Below, in pieces: positions 41,891 to 50,156 of a stretch of DNA of 64,000 bases. The first letter of the stretch is position 1, and each line of letters begins with the position of its first letter. A program made the position numbers and the translations under genes. The notes under the pieces are model-generated. The model had not been told where the DNA came from. It was given only the letters and a program-made list of their open reading frames with translations, and did no database searches. The DNA comes from Streptosporangium saharense (lineage in GTDB: Bacteria; Actinomycetota; Actinomycetes; Streptosporangiales; Streptosporangiaceae): NCBI RefSeq assembly GCF_014203715.1, contig NZ_JACHJP010000016.1, positions 1-64,000 on the forward strand, written 5' to 3'.

Positions 41891-42428
41891 GCGCACGCGA
41901 CGCGCGGAACCACGGACCAGGCCGGGGCCGGAACTTCGGGTGGACGCACGGACGAGGGCGGTGACGATCCTCGCCGAGACCCGGGAGGAGGTGAACAGGG
42001 CCGACACCAAGGCCTCGATCCTGCTCGGCGCGATCGGTATCGCGGTCAGCGGCGTCGTCGGCGACATGGTGAACGGCGTCGTGAGCGGGGCGTGGGGGGC
42101 CTCGTGGCCGTGGCTGCGGTGGACGGCGGCGGGGGCGGCGTTCATGTCGGTCACGCTGCTGCTCATGGCCCTGTATCCGAGGCGGATCAGGTTGCGCCGC
42201 CCGCTCGTCAACGCCTACTTCGGGGACATGGTCGCGCACTCGGACCCCAAGGCCCTGCGGGCGGCGCTCGAAAGGCCGTCCCCGGACGAGCTGGGACGGC
42301 TCACCGACCAGATCCACACGATCAGCCGCATCGTCTCCACGAAGTACCGGCTGATCCAGCTCGCGCTGTGGTGCCTGGCGATCTCGGTACTGAGCGGCGT
42401 CCTGACCGTCGCCGCCGCCATGCTCTGA
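41880..42428 (+). CDS. PycTM-like (DUF5706) membrane effector
   Basis: A 182-aa protein with the layout of Pycsar transmembrane effectors: an N-terminal helix ending EEVNRADTKASILLGAIGI, whose A-D-T-K-A is the family mark, two membrane helices (about 48-65 and 78-97), then YFGDMVAHSDP, a segment with LTDQIHTISRIVSTKYRLI and a last membrane helix. In Pycsar systems such proteins are thought to damage the membrane on binding a cyclic pyrimidine mononucleotide. GTG start 11 bases inside the preceding gene. It is the last gene of the operon led by the cyclase-like gene. Confidence 0.8.
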   Translation: MRARRTRRAEPRTRPGPELRVDARTRAVTILAETREEVNRADTKASILLGAIGIAVSGVVGDMVNGVVSGAWGASWPWLRWTAAGAAFMSVTLLLMALYPRRIRLRRPLVNAYFGDMVAHSDPKALRAALERPSPDELGRLTDQIHTISRIVSTKYRLIQLALWCLAISVLSGVLTVAAAML

Positions 42429-42625
42429 CCTCCCGAACTCCCCGGCGATTCCACGACAGCTCCCTGACCGATCCCCTGCGGGAACCTCGTGGCGGCCCCC
42501 TGAAAGACCTCGATCCTGGGACGGGCTCCGGCGAAGCCCGACAGACCATGGAGAACCTCACGACGAAGCCGTGACGGACCACGCGGCGATCTCGTGACGG
42601 CCCCACGGGTCGGGGCGGGAATGGT

Positions 42626-42645
42626 TAAGATCGGGGCATATGCCC
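42626..42645 (+). promoter_or_regulatory. Promoter with palindromic operator
   Basis: A TAAGAT -10-like element (42,626-42,631) is followed by the perfect palindrome GGGCATATGCCC (42,634-42,645), which would cover the transcription start of the kinase gene at 42,675. Confidence 0.5.
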
Positions 42646-42674
42646 TGTGCCGTAGGGAGGGCCGAGGGAGAACG

Positions 42675-43643
42675 GTGACCGAGCACACGCCTCAGGACTG
42701 CCGTCCACGTGGCTCCCTCGTGGCGGCCGCGGCGGCACTGTCCCGGCTTGGGCGGCTGCGTGACCTGCCGGTCATCCTCATGCTGGCGTGGGTCGGCTGG
42801 CTGGCCATCCCGTGGCCGTCGAGCGGCCTGACCCAGGCCAGGGGGGTGACCACCGGCTTCCAGGGCACGGACGCTCCCGCCGTACGGCCCGCCGCCGCGG
42901 GAACGACCTGGACCCTCGCCGCCGCACCCGCCCCACCCCCGGCCCCGCTGGTCAAACCAGCCGTCCCCACCCCGCATCCGGTGGCGTCGATCGCCGAGGA
43001 GCGGGCGCGGATCGCCGGGGAGGTGCACGACGCCGCGGGGCACGGTCTGGCGACCATCGCCATGCAGGCCGGGCTCGCCCTGCTGGTGTTCGACGAGCAC
43101 CCCGACCAGGCCCGCGCGTCGCTTGAGGCCATCCGCGCGACCAGCACGCGGGCGCTCGGTCAGCTCCGCTCCGCGCTCGACCTCGTCGAGGAGGGGCCGG
43201 GCCCCGTCGGTCACGACCTGTCCGGCCTGGTCGCCGGGGTGCGAGCCGCGGGGCTGGCCGTCACGGTCGAGCCCGCGCGGCCGGACGTCCCCGCCCATCT
43301 TGAGGACGTCGTCTACCGCGTGGTCCGCGAGTCGCTGACCAACGTCCTGCGCCACGCCGGTCCCACCCGGGCCACGGTCCGCCTCGCGCACGACCGCGAC
43401 GGCCTGCGCGTCGAGGTCCTCGACCAGGGTTCCGGTACGGCGGGCACCCCGACCGAGGGTCGCGGCCTGGTCGGGATGCGGGCCAGGGTGTCCAAGGCGG
43501 GCGGCTCGTTCGAGGCCGGTCCCCGCGAGGACGGCGGTTTCCGCGTCGCGGCCCACTTCCCACTGGAGACCGACGCCCCCAAAGCCGACCTTCCACTCGG
43601 AACCGGTTTCCCGTCTGGAGTCGAACCGCGCGGAACCGTATGA
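42675..43643 (+). CDS. Sensor histidine kinase, short form
   Basis: A 322-aa kinase. One hydrophobic segment (about 32-50: PVILMLAWVGWLAIPW), an Ala/Pro-rich stretch, then the HisKA_3 box ERARIAGEVHDAAGHGLATI and an HATPase with VVRESLTNVLRHAGP, LDQGSGT and GRGLVGMRARVSKAGG. With so little membrane part it may sense a cytoplasmic or membrane signal. GTG 42,675 follows GGGAG; the longer frame begins upstream of the promoter palindrome. The C-terminal 25 residues are a loose extension. Coupled to the regulator gene by four bases. Confidence 0.88.
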   Translation: MTEHTPQDCRPRGSLVAAAAALSRLGRLRDLPVILMLAWVGWLAIPWPSSGLTQARGVTTGFQGTDAPAVRPAAAGTTWTLAAAPAPPPAPLVKPAVPTPHPVASIAEERARIAGEVHDAAGHGLATIAMQAGLALLVFDEHPDQARASLEAIRATSTRALGQLRSALDLVEEGPGPVGHDLSGLVAGVRAAGLAVTVEPARPDVPAHLEDVVYRVVRESLTNVLRHAGPTRATVRLAHDRDGLRVEVLDQGSGTAGTPTEGRGLVGMRARVSKAGGSFEAGPREDGGFRVAAHFPLETDAPKADLPLGTGFPSGVEPRGTV

Positions 43644-44323
43644 ACGAGCCGGTGAACGCCCCCGTGAGTACGGCGCCGATTCGGGTGGCGCTCGCCGATG
43701 ACCAGGCCGTCGTGCGGATGGGACTGCGGGCGCTCATCGAGCGTGAACCCGACCTGGAGTTCGCCGGGGAGGCCGCCGACGGCGCCGGGGCGCTGCGTCT
43801 GCTCGGCGAGGCGCGTCCCGACGTGCTCCTGCTGGACGTCCGCATGCCGGGCATGGACGGCATCGAGACGCTGCGGGCCATCGCCGCCGACCCCGGGCTG
43901 GCCGCGACCAGGGTTGTCGTCGTCACCACCTTCGAGGTCGACAACTACGTCTTCGCGGCGCTCCAGGCGGGGGCGAGCGGGTTCGTCCTCAAGGACAGCG
44001 CGCCCGAGGAGCTCACCCGCGCGATCAGGGTCGTGGCCTCGGGGGAGGCCCTGCTGTCCCCCTCGGTCACCAGGAAGGTCATCGGCCTGTTCGGCCGTCA
44101 CGACGCCGCCCCGGTCGAGGGGATCGACACCCTCACCCCGAGGGAACGCGAGATGGTCGCCTGGGTCGCCACCGGCCGGTCGAACGACGAGATCGCCGCC
44201 GAACTCGTCATCAGCCCGGAGACCGTACGCACCCATGTCAGCCGCGCCATGGTCAAGCTGCGCGCCCGTGACCGCGCGCAGCTCGTCGTCTTCGCGGTCA
44301 GGTCCGGGCTGGCGTCTCCCTGA
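43640..44323 (+). CDS. Response regulator, NarL/LuxR family
   Basis: A 227-aa regulator with receiver (DD at 20-21, phospho-acceptor Asp66 in VLLLDVRMPGMDG, Lys in GFVLKDSA) and LuxR helix-turn-helix (LTPREREMVAWVATGRSNDE, SPETVRTHVSRAMVKL). Its end overlaps the convergent secY-like gene by 26 bp. Partner of the kinase just upstream; targets unknown. Confidence 0.92.
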   Translation: MNEPVNAPVSTAPIRVALADDQAVVRMGLRALIEREPDLEFAGEAADGAGALRLLGEARPDVLLLDVRMPGMDGIETLRAIAADPGLAATRVVVVTTFEVDNYVFAALQAGASGFVLKDSAPEELTRAIRVVASGEALLSPSVTRKVIGLFGRHDAAPVEGIDTLTPREREMVAWVATGRSNDEIAAELVISPETVRTHVSRAMVKLRARDRAQLVVFAVRSGLASP

Positions 44324-45620
44324 GGTCCTTGAGGAAGCCCCGGTAGGTGCGCTGTTCGAGCTGCGCCTCGATCTGTTTGACCGTCTCAAGCCCGACGCCG
44401 ACCATGATGAGGACGGTCGTCCCGCCGAACGGGAAGTTCTGCTGGGTCCCCGGGTCCCGCAGCAGCACGAACGCCACGATCGGGATCAACGACAGCACGG
44501 CCAGATAGGCGGCGCCGGGTGCGGTCAGCCGGGACAGCACGAACGCGAGATAGGACGCGGTCGCCCGTCCCGGCCGGATGCCGGGCACGAACCCGGAGTA
44601 GCGCTTCATGGTGTCGGCCACCTCGACCGGGTCGAAGGTGATCGAGACGTAGAAGTAGGTGAAGGCCACGGTCAGCAGGAGATAGGCGGCCACGTAGACG
44701 GGGTGGTCGCCGGAGGCGAGATAGCGCGAGATCCAGTCCGCGACGGGTCCCGTGCCCCCGGTGAGCTGCGCCACGAGCTGCGGCAGGAACAGCATCGACG
44801 AGGTGAAGATCACCGGGGCGATCCCGGCCTGGTTGACCTTGAGCGGCAGATAGATCGAGGTCCCGCCGTGCATTTTGCGGCCGATCGTCCGCTTGGCGTA
44901 CTGGACCGGGACGCGTCGCTGCGCCTGCTCGACGAACACCACGGCGGCGACCAGGACGATCCCGGCCAGCAGCATCGTCACCAGCGCGGCCGGGCTGAGC
45001 ACGAAGATGTTCGACAGGTAGGACGGGAAGACCGCGACCACCTGCGTGAAGATCAGGATGGACATGCCGTTCCCGATCCCCCGATCGGTGACCAGCTCGC
45101 CCAGCCACATGATCGTGGACGCCCCCGCGACCAGCGTGACCACGATCACCAGCGTCGTCAGCATCCCCTGGTCCCGCAGCAACTGCTTACCGCAGGTGGG
45201 GAAGATCCGGCCGGTGCGGGCCATCGCGACCACGGTCGAGGCGTTCAGTACGGCGAGCGCGACCGTCAGGTACCGCGTGTACTGCGTGATCTTCGCCTGT
45301 CCCTGCTGCCCCTCCTTCTTGAGCGCCTGCAGCCGGGGAACCGTCACCGTGAGGAGCTGGATCACGATCCCGGCGACGACGTAGGGCATGATCCCCAGCG
45401 CGAAGACCGACAGCTTCAGCATCGCCCCGCCGCTGAAGAGCTGCACCGCGTCCACGATCCCGCCGCTGGCGCCGCTCAGGCAGGAGCGCACCGCGTCCAC
45501 GTCCACCCCGGGCGCCGGGAGGATCTGCCCGAGCCTGAACAACACGATCATCGCCAGCGTGAACAGGATCTTCTTCCTGAGATCGGGCACACGGAAGGCC
45601 CGGAGGAGGAGGGATGGCAT
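44298..45620 (-). CDS. Second SecY-type translocon subunit
   Basis: A 440-aa membrane protein with the ten-helix SecY pattern: MPSLLLRAFRVPDLRKKILF at the start, the conserved ALGIMPYVVAGIVIQLL and GQAKITQYTRYLTV, IWLGE-like TIMWLGELVTDRGIGNG, PLKVNQAGIAPVIF and FNPxEVAD-like FDPVEVADTMKRYSGFVPGIRPGR. Full length. It is not next to ribosomal-protein, adk or map genes, so it is likely an accessory SecY rather than the housekeeping copy in the spc operon, which must be elsewhere. It might serve a special export substrate. ATG 45,620 has GGAGGAGG upstream. Confidence 0.88.
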   Translation of the reverse strand: MPSLLLRAFRVPDLRKKILFTLAMIVLFRLGQILPAPGVDVDAVRSCLSGASGGIVDAVQLFSGGAMLKLSVFALGIMPYVVAGIVIQLLTVTVPRLQALKKEGQQGQAKITQYTRYLTVALAVLNASTVVAMARTGRIFPTCGKQLLRDQGMLTTLVIVVTLVAGASTIMWLGELVTDRGIGNGMSILIFTQVVAVFPSYLSNIFVLSPAALVTMLLAGIVLVAAVVFVEQAQRRVPVQYAKRTIGRKMHGGTSIYLPLKVNQAGIAPVIFTSSMLFLPQLVAQLTGGTGPVADWISRYLASGDHPVYVAAYLLLTVAFTYFYVSITFDPVEVADTMKRYSGFVPGIRPGRATASYLAFVLSRLTAPGAAYLAVLSLIPIVAFVLLRDPGTQQNFPFGGTTVLIMVGVGLETVKQIEAQLEQRTYRGFLKDLRETPART

Positions 45621-45729
45621 ACGCCGAGTCTTCCTCCGGCGCCGTCGGCGGGGCATCCGCCCACCAGAGGCTTCGCCGTACGCGAATCCGCGTACACGCG
45701 CGACTTCCCTGGTTCCAGGAGTGGTGTGG

Positions 45730-45963
45730 TCACGACGTCGAGGCGTTGATGAGGGCCTTGATGTCGATTTCGCGGTATCGGCGGTGGTTGCTGGGCGTCC
45801 TGATCGAGGGAATCTTCCCGGTGAGCGCCCACTGGTTGACGGTCTTGGGGTCAACGCCGAAGATCCGGGCGACCTCTCCGGGGGTGAGGAGCCGGTCGCC
45901 GACCGGATCGCGATCCTGTAGCGCACCCGTTCGGGGACGGGGAATCCGGGGCCGGCACCCACG
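45730..45963 (-). pseudogene. Start-less BldC-like fragment, third copy
   Basis: Minus-strand frame GDRLLTPGEVARIFGVDPK through TPSNHRRYREIDIKALIN and STS is clearly homologous to the BldC-like proteins at 1062 and 16,182, including the stop position. The open frame begins right after the deformylase stop (45,964-45,966) in the same frame and has no ATG, GTG, TTG or CTG before the conserved part; the N-terminal 20 residues of its relatives are missing. It is probably a truncated relic, or it is made only by readthrough or fusion with the upstream gene. Confidence 0.7.
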
Positions 45964-46524
45964 TCATCGACGTGTCGTCCATGGTTGGCCGGTGCCGCGA
46001 TACTCCTCCACCGGAATCGGCTGGACGCAGGGGCGCATCCGGCTGGTGTAGAGCCGCCCGCACAGGTGATCGACCTCGTGGGCGACCAACCGGGCCAGGC
46101 CGTTGTCGAATCGTGTGATCGTCTGGTGGCCATCGTAGGCGGAGTGTTCTATGTCCAGGTGAAGCGGCCGGGGCACCATGCCACGCACGTCGAAGAACGA
46201 CAGGCAGCCCTCGTACTGCTCGTCGGTCTCCTCGGAGACCTCAGTGACGACGGGGTTGAGCAGAATGATTGGGGCGGAGTCTCCACCGGCAGGCAAGATG
46301 ATGGCGGCGGCGCGCGCGATACCGATCTGAGGGGCGGCCAGGCCCATGCCTTTGGCGAAGGCGTGGACGCGGCTGATCTGGCTTGCGGCGGCCAGCAGCC
46401 GGTCGACGACGGCGCTGGCGACCTCGTGCTCGGCGGGCAAGTCAAATGGGACGGCGGGACGGGTGAGGATGTCGGCGCCCTGCTGGACGACGCCGAGCGC
46501 CTGCATGTGCTGACTGGGCCGCAC
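45964..46524 (-). CDS. def: Peptide deformylase
   Basis: A 186-aa metalloenzyme that removes the formyl group from new proteins. All three signature motifs are seen: GMGLAAPQIG (motif 1), EGCLSF (motif 2 with the metal Cys) and HEVDHL (motif 3, HExxH). GTG start at 46,524. The neighbourhood lacks fmt or rsm genes, so this may be an accessory copy. A short upstream gene ends seven bases before it. The stop is followed in frame by the BldC-like fragment. Confidence 0.92.
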   Translation of the reverse strand: MRPSQHMQALGVVQQGADILTRPAVPFDLPAEHEVASAVVDRLLAAASQISRVHAFAKGMGLAAPQIGIARAAAIILPAGGDSAPIILLNPVVTEVSEETDEQYEGCLSFFDVRGMVPRPLHLDIEHSAYDGHQTITRFDNGLARLVAHEVDHLCGRLYTSRMRPCVQPIPVEEYRGTGQPWTTRR

Positions 46525-46530
46525 CGGTGA

Positions 46531-46698
46531 TCACCTGGCTTCTTTCGTGGAGTGTGGGGGGCGTAGGGCGCGGAACCGCCATTCGAGGCGGAAGCGGGCA
46601 TGCAGCGGCGGGTCGTCGGTCGACCAGTCGAAGATGCTCCGGCCGTCGTGGGTGCGGCCCGCGGGCGCGGTGCGCAGCGGGGCGGCCTCAGCGGTCAT
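46531..46698 (-). CDS. Small protein upstream of deformylase
   Basis: A 55-aa product from ATG 46,698 (75 aa if the ATG at 46,758 is used). The internal sequence FDWSTDDPPLHARFRLEWRF looks like real protein, and the gene ends seven bases before the deformylase start, suggesting co-translation. No recognised family and no clear ribosome-binding site, so it may be spurious. Confidence 0.4.
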   Translation of the reverse strand: MTAEAAPLRTAPAGRTHDGRSIFDWSTDDPPLHARFRLEWRFRALRPPHSTKEAR

Positions 46699-46845
46699 CG
46701 AGGTTTCGGTGCCCCACACCGCCGGGCCGATTCCCTTCCGCCCGGTCGACCTCGCCACGACGCCGCCATGGTGGCCGCACGCCTGCGCAGACCTGCTGGA
46801 CCGGTGGCGCCCACCCAGGTCAGGACCATCCTGAACCGCCGACGC

Positions 46846-47364
46846 TCACCATCCGGAGGGGACCTCGGCGCCCTCGTCCTCTCCTGGGGGCTCGAACCGG
46901 GCGTAGAAGTCCTCCAGAGCCTCCGGCGTCACCATCAAGGCGTCGGCGTCCTCGCGCAGATTGCGTTCGGCCAGCCGCCGCAGCAGCTCACGGCGGGGCA
47001 CGTCGAAGTACACCAGCCGCCACCGGCCCCCCGCCTGCTCGATGAGCTTCTTCCACTCCTCACGATCGCGCCGCAACCACAACCCATGGTCGACCACGAC
47101 GTCCTGCCCGGCCTTCACCAGTTGGGCCAGGCGCTCACGAACCTCAGCGAGCGCTGGCGCCTCCCGCGCGAAGTACTCCTGCTCGGGGTAGTCCACGCCA
47201 TAGCGGCCGTGACGCTGATAGACGAGCTCGTCCACTGACAGCCGCATCACCCCGGCCGGTTCCAGAACCTGCCGGGCATAGGTGGTCTTGCCCGAACCGG
47301 TCAGCCCGACCAGCAAGTACACCACCGGCCGGGCGTCACCGCCGCCGACCCTAGGCTCGCGCAT
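46846..47364 (-). CDS. P-loop kinase-like ATP-binding protein (AAA_33 type)
   Basis: A 172-aa P-loop protein. Walker A is LVGLTGSGKTTYA (about 18-30), followed by RLSVDELVY, DVVVDHGLWLRRDREEW and YFDVPRRELLRRLAERN, the plan of small zeta-toxin/polynucleotide-kinase-like proteins. Substrate unknown: nucleotides, RNA ends or small molecules are possible. It stands between the deformylase and a regulator on the same strand. Confidence 0.82.
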   Translation of the reverse strand: MREPRVGGGDARPVVYLLVGLTGSGKTTYARQVLEPAGVMRLSVDELVYQRHGRYGVDYPEQEYFAREAPALAEVRERLAQLVKAGQDVVVDHGLWLRRDREEWKKLIEQAGGRWRLVYFDVPRRELLRRLAERNLREDADALMVTPEALEDFYARFEPPGEDEGAEVPSGW

Positions 47365-47502
47365 CTCGCTGTCCCTGCCACTCCGTCGGTCCCCTGCCCG
47401 TCACCACGCTCTTGCGCCCAGCCTGCCACGAGCTTCCGGCCCGGCGCCGCCCCCTGGCGCATCCCCGCCGAATGAGGCCCTGCCATGATCTCAACTCCCC
47501 GA

Positions 47503-48297
47503 TTACGCCCTGTTCTGGATCTTCTTTGGCTGGCGGGGCACGGTGTCGCCCTTCAGGTTCCCGTACACCGTTGAGCGCGGCACCCCGGACAAATCAGCGA
47601 TCTGCTGGACGGGCTTGTCCCGCATGTCGTACAGCTCCTGGGCGAGAGCGAGGCCGAGTTCCCTGGCCCGTAGGCCCGCCTCGAAGCGGGAGTCGGCGTC
47701 GAGCAGCCTCATCAGGGCGGCGACCCGGCGCCGGTAGGTGCGCAGTGAAAGGCCCAGCTCGCGCGCCGCCACCTCGTCCTTGCGCCCGCTGCCGAGCATG
47801 GCCAGCACCCGCCTGCCCTCCTCGTCCAGTACGGGCGGGGGATTCGGCGCCGAGCGGAACTCGGCCAGGTCGGCGGCGGCGTTCCAGGCGGCGAGGAACA
47901 GCGCGTTGACGTTCGCGACCACGCCGGGGGAGCGGACCACGGTGTAGGAGCGCTCGCCGGGCCCCGGCGGCCCCGCCAGCACCGCGAGCCGCCCGTCAAC
48001 GATGATCGTCTCGTACGGCAGGCCCGTCGTGGAGATCCGCACCAGGGCACCCCTGCGGGCGGCCTCGTCGAGGTGCCGCCGCCCCTCCTCGTCGGCGAGG
48101 AGCCGTACGTCGAAGAGCTTGCGGACGGTCAGCGAGCCGTGGTCCGTCGGGATCCGCGCCCGCATGCCGGGCAGGCTCCAGGTCAGCAGGTCACCGGCCG
48201 CGCAGGCGAACTCGTGCCGCGCGCCGAGCAGCAGGTGTCCCGCGCGCTCGGTCAGCTCCCGCTCGCCGCGCAGGGTCACGTTCTGGTCCTGGTCCAC
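47503..48297 (-). CDS. Transcriptional regulator with two C-terminal helix-turn-helix motifs
   Basis: A protein of about 264 aa from GTG 48,297. The N-terminal 150 residues resemble TrmB/phospholipase-D-like effector parts of actinomycete LuxR regulators (RKLFDVRLLADEEGRRHL, GLPYETIIVDGRLAVLAGPP, VVRSPGVVANVNALFLAAW). Then comes a LuxR-like helix-turn-helix (RKDEVAARELGLSLRTYRRRV) and, unusually, a resolvase-type one (PVQQIADLSGVPRSTVYGNL) with a basic tail. Divergent from the aldo/keto reductase at 48,382, which it probably controls. Confidence 0.75.
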   Translation of the reverse strand: MDQDQNVTLRGERELTERAGHLLLGARHEFACAAGDLLTWSLPGMRARIPTDHGSLTVRKLFDVRLLADEEGRRHLDEAARRGALVRISTTGLPYETIIVDGRLAVLAGPPGPGERSYTVVRSPGVVANVNALFLAAWNAAADLAEFRSAPNPPPVLDEEGRRVLAMLGSGRKDEVAARELGLSLRTYRRRVAALMRLLDADSRFEAGLRARELGLALAQELYDMRDKPVQQIADLSGVPRSTVYGNLKGDTVPRQPKKIQNRA

Positions 48298-48381
48298 CCC
48301 CCAAGTCTGCCGTGCCGTACGGCGTGGCAGCTTGTTGCCACCGGCTCGCGCCGGGCGGGCCGGAGGGGGAAGGGTCGAAGC

Positions 48382-49242
48382 ATGACGAAACACTGGATGC
48401 TCGGCGGTGACAGGCGGGTCTCGCGCCTCGGGTTCGGGGCGATGCGGCTGCCCGCGCGTGGCTGGGACGGCCCGGCGGGAGACAGGGAGACCGCGCTCGC
48501 GGTGCTGCGCCGGGCCGTCGAACTCGGCGTTGACCACATCGACACCGCCGCGTTCTACGCGTACGGGGACCTCTCGGCCAACGAGCTGATCAGGACGGCG
48601 CTGCGTCCCTACTCGGAGGACCTGGTGATCGCGACCAAGGTCGGTCCCCGGCGCGGTCCCGAGGGGTGGCTCTCGGAGGCGGGTCCCGGCGACCTGCGCG
48701 CGGCCGTCGAGGAGAACCTCGCCGGGCTCGGGCGGGACCGGCTCGACCTGGTCTACCTGCGGGTCGGCCTGATGGAGACGCGGGACGAGCCGATCGGGGA
48801 GCGCTTCGCCGTACTGGCCGGGCTGCGGGAGGAGGGGCTGATCCGGCACCTCGGGCTCAGCAACGTGACGGCGGGCCAGCTCGCGCAGGTGCGGGACGTC
48901 GCGCCGGTCGTGGCGGTGCAGAACCACTTCCACCTGACGCGTCAGGACGATCTCGACCTGTTGGCCGAGTGCGAGCGGGCGGGGATCGCGTACGTGCCGT
49001 TCTTCCCGCTCGGCGGGTTCGGGCTGCCCGACGACGAGCGGATCGGGCGGATCGCACAGCGGCACGGCGCCACGGTCGCGCAGGTCATGCTGGCCTGGCT
49101 GCTCGCCCGCTCCCCGGTGACGCTGGCCATCCCGGGGACCTCCTCGCTCGCGCACCTCGCGGAGAACGTGGCCGCCGCCGACCTCGTGCTGGACGAGGAG
49201 GAGGTCGCGGAACTCAACGCACTCGCCTCACAGAAAGACTGA
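48382..49242 (+). CDS. Aldo/keto reductase
   Basis: A 286-aa oxidoreductase: Asp and Tyr in GVDHIDTAAFYAYGDLSANE, Lys in LVIATKVGPRR, and a final NADP-binding VTLAIPGTSSLAHLAENV. The usual catalytic His position reads LVYLRVGLM, so His is replaced by Arg, which could alter the reaction. ATG 48,382 follows GGGGGAAGGG. Divergent from a two-HTH regulator. Confidence 0.9.
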   Translation: MTKHWMLGGDRRVSRLGFGAMRLPARGWDGPAGDRETALAVLRRAVELGVDHIDTAAFYAYGDLSANELIRTALRPYSEDLVIATKVGPRRGPEGWLSEAGPGDLRAAVEENLAGLGRDRLDLVYLRVGLMETRDEPIGERFAVLAGLREEGLIRHLGLSNVTAGQLAQVRDVAPVVAVQNHFHLTRQDDLDLLAECERAGIAYVPFFPLGGFGLPDDERIGRIAQRHGATVAQVMLAWLLARSPVTLAIPGTSSLAHLAENVAAADLVLDEEEVAELNALASQKD

Positions 49243-49328
49243 CATTTTACTGTGAGATTCACCGGCGAAACCTTCTGATCGCTTCCGGGGACGCGTAGGG
49301 TCGCCGCCATGACGGCACGGAGATCCAC

Positions 49329-50132
49329 GTGATCGTGACGGAGCTGAACGTCTACCCGCTCAAGAGCTGCGGCGGCACCGCGCTGCGGGAGGCGGAGATC
49401 ACCCCCAGGGGGATACGGCACGACCGCGAGCTGATGCTCGTCACCCCGGAGGGGGCCCACCTGTCCCAGCGGGAGGTGCCGAGGATGGCGCTGCTGCGGC
49501 CGGTCTACGACGGTGACAAGCTCCGCGTCGAGCCCCCCGACCCGGCCGCCCAGGTCCCGCTCACCCACGAGGTACGGCGCGACCGGCCCGCGCGGGACAT
49601 CACCCTCTTCAAGGCCCCCGACCGGGGCGTGGACCAGGGGGAGGAGGCGGCCGGGTGGTTCTCCACGGCGCTCGGCGTCCCCTGCCGCCTGGTGAGCTTC
49701 CCCGACGACCACGTCCGCAGGGTCGGCTGGGCCGACGCCGTGGGGGAGAGCGGCTACGCCGACTCCCTCCCGCTGCTCGTCACCTCCGAGGAGTCGCTGG
49801 CCGAGCTGAACACGCGGCTCGCGGAGCCGGTGCCGATGACCCGCTTCCGGCCGAACATCGTCGTCTCCGGCTGGCGCGAGCCGTTCGAGGAGGACGGGGT
49901 ACGGTGGCTGCGGATCGGCGAGGTCGAGGTCGAGCTGGTCAAGCCCTGCGGGCGCTGCGTGATCGTCAACGTGGACCAGGCCACGGGCGTCAAGGGCCGT
50001 GAGCCACTGCGCACGCTCGCCGGGTTCAGGACCGTCATGACCGACAGGCCCCGCGTCGTCTTCGGCAAGACCGGCTTCCCGAGAACCCCGGGCACGATCC
50101 GCGTCGGCGATCCCGTCGTCCTCCTGGGGTGA
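49329..50132 (+). CDS. MOSC-domain protein
   Basis: A 267-aa protein. N-terminal beta barrel (1-110: VTELNVYPLKSCGGTAL, RGIRHDRELMLVTPEG) and MOSC domain (about 130-267: RFRPNIVVSGW, ELVKPCGRCVIVNVDQATG with the conserved Cys that may bind molybdenum cofactor). Eukaryotic mARC and bacterial YcbX-like proteins share this plan and reduce N-hydroxylated compounds. Flavodoxin or ferredoxin fusion is absent. GTG start 49,329. Confidence 0.9.
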   Translation: MIVTELNVYPLKSCGGTALREAEITPRGIRHDRELMLVTPEGAHLSQREVPRMALLRPVYDGDKLRVEPPDPAAQVPLTHEVRRDRPARDITLFKAPDRGVDQGEEAAGWFSTALGVPCRLVSFPDDHVRRVGWADAVGESGYADSLPLLVTSEESLAELNTRLAEPVPMTRFRPNIVVSGWREPFEEDGVRWLRIGEVEVELVKPCGRCVIVNVDQATGVKGREPLRTLAGFRTVMTDRPRVVFGKTGFPRTPGTIRVGDPVVLLG

Positions 50133-50156
50133 CAATCTATCGCTGGATTGTCACTT

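Noticed and set aside
34517..42428. Reading the operon as a Zorya-type system because of its OmpA-like lipoprotein
   Set aside because: The four-helix protein has no MotA/ZorA signature and no Zorya nuclease or helicase is present; the cyclase-like and DUF5706 genes fit a Pycsar-like reading better.
45621..46133. Long N-terminal extension of the SecY frame
   Set aside because: The extension is antisense or out of frame with the deformylase and BldC-like sequence; SecY homology begins at MPSLLLRAF (45,620).
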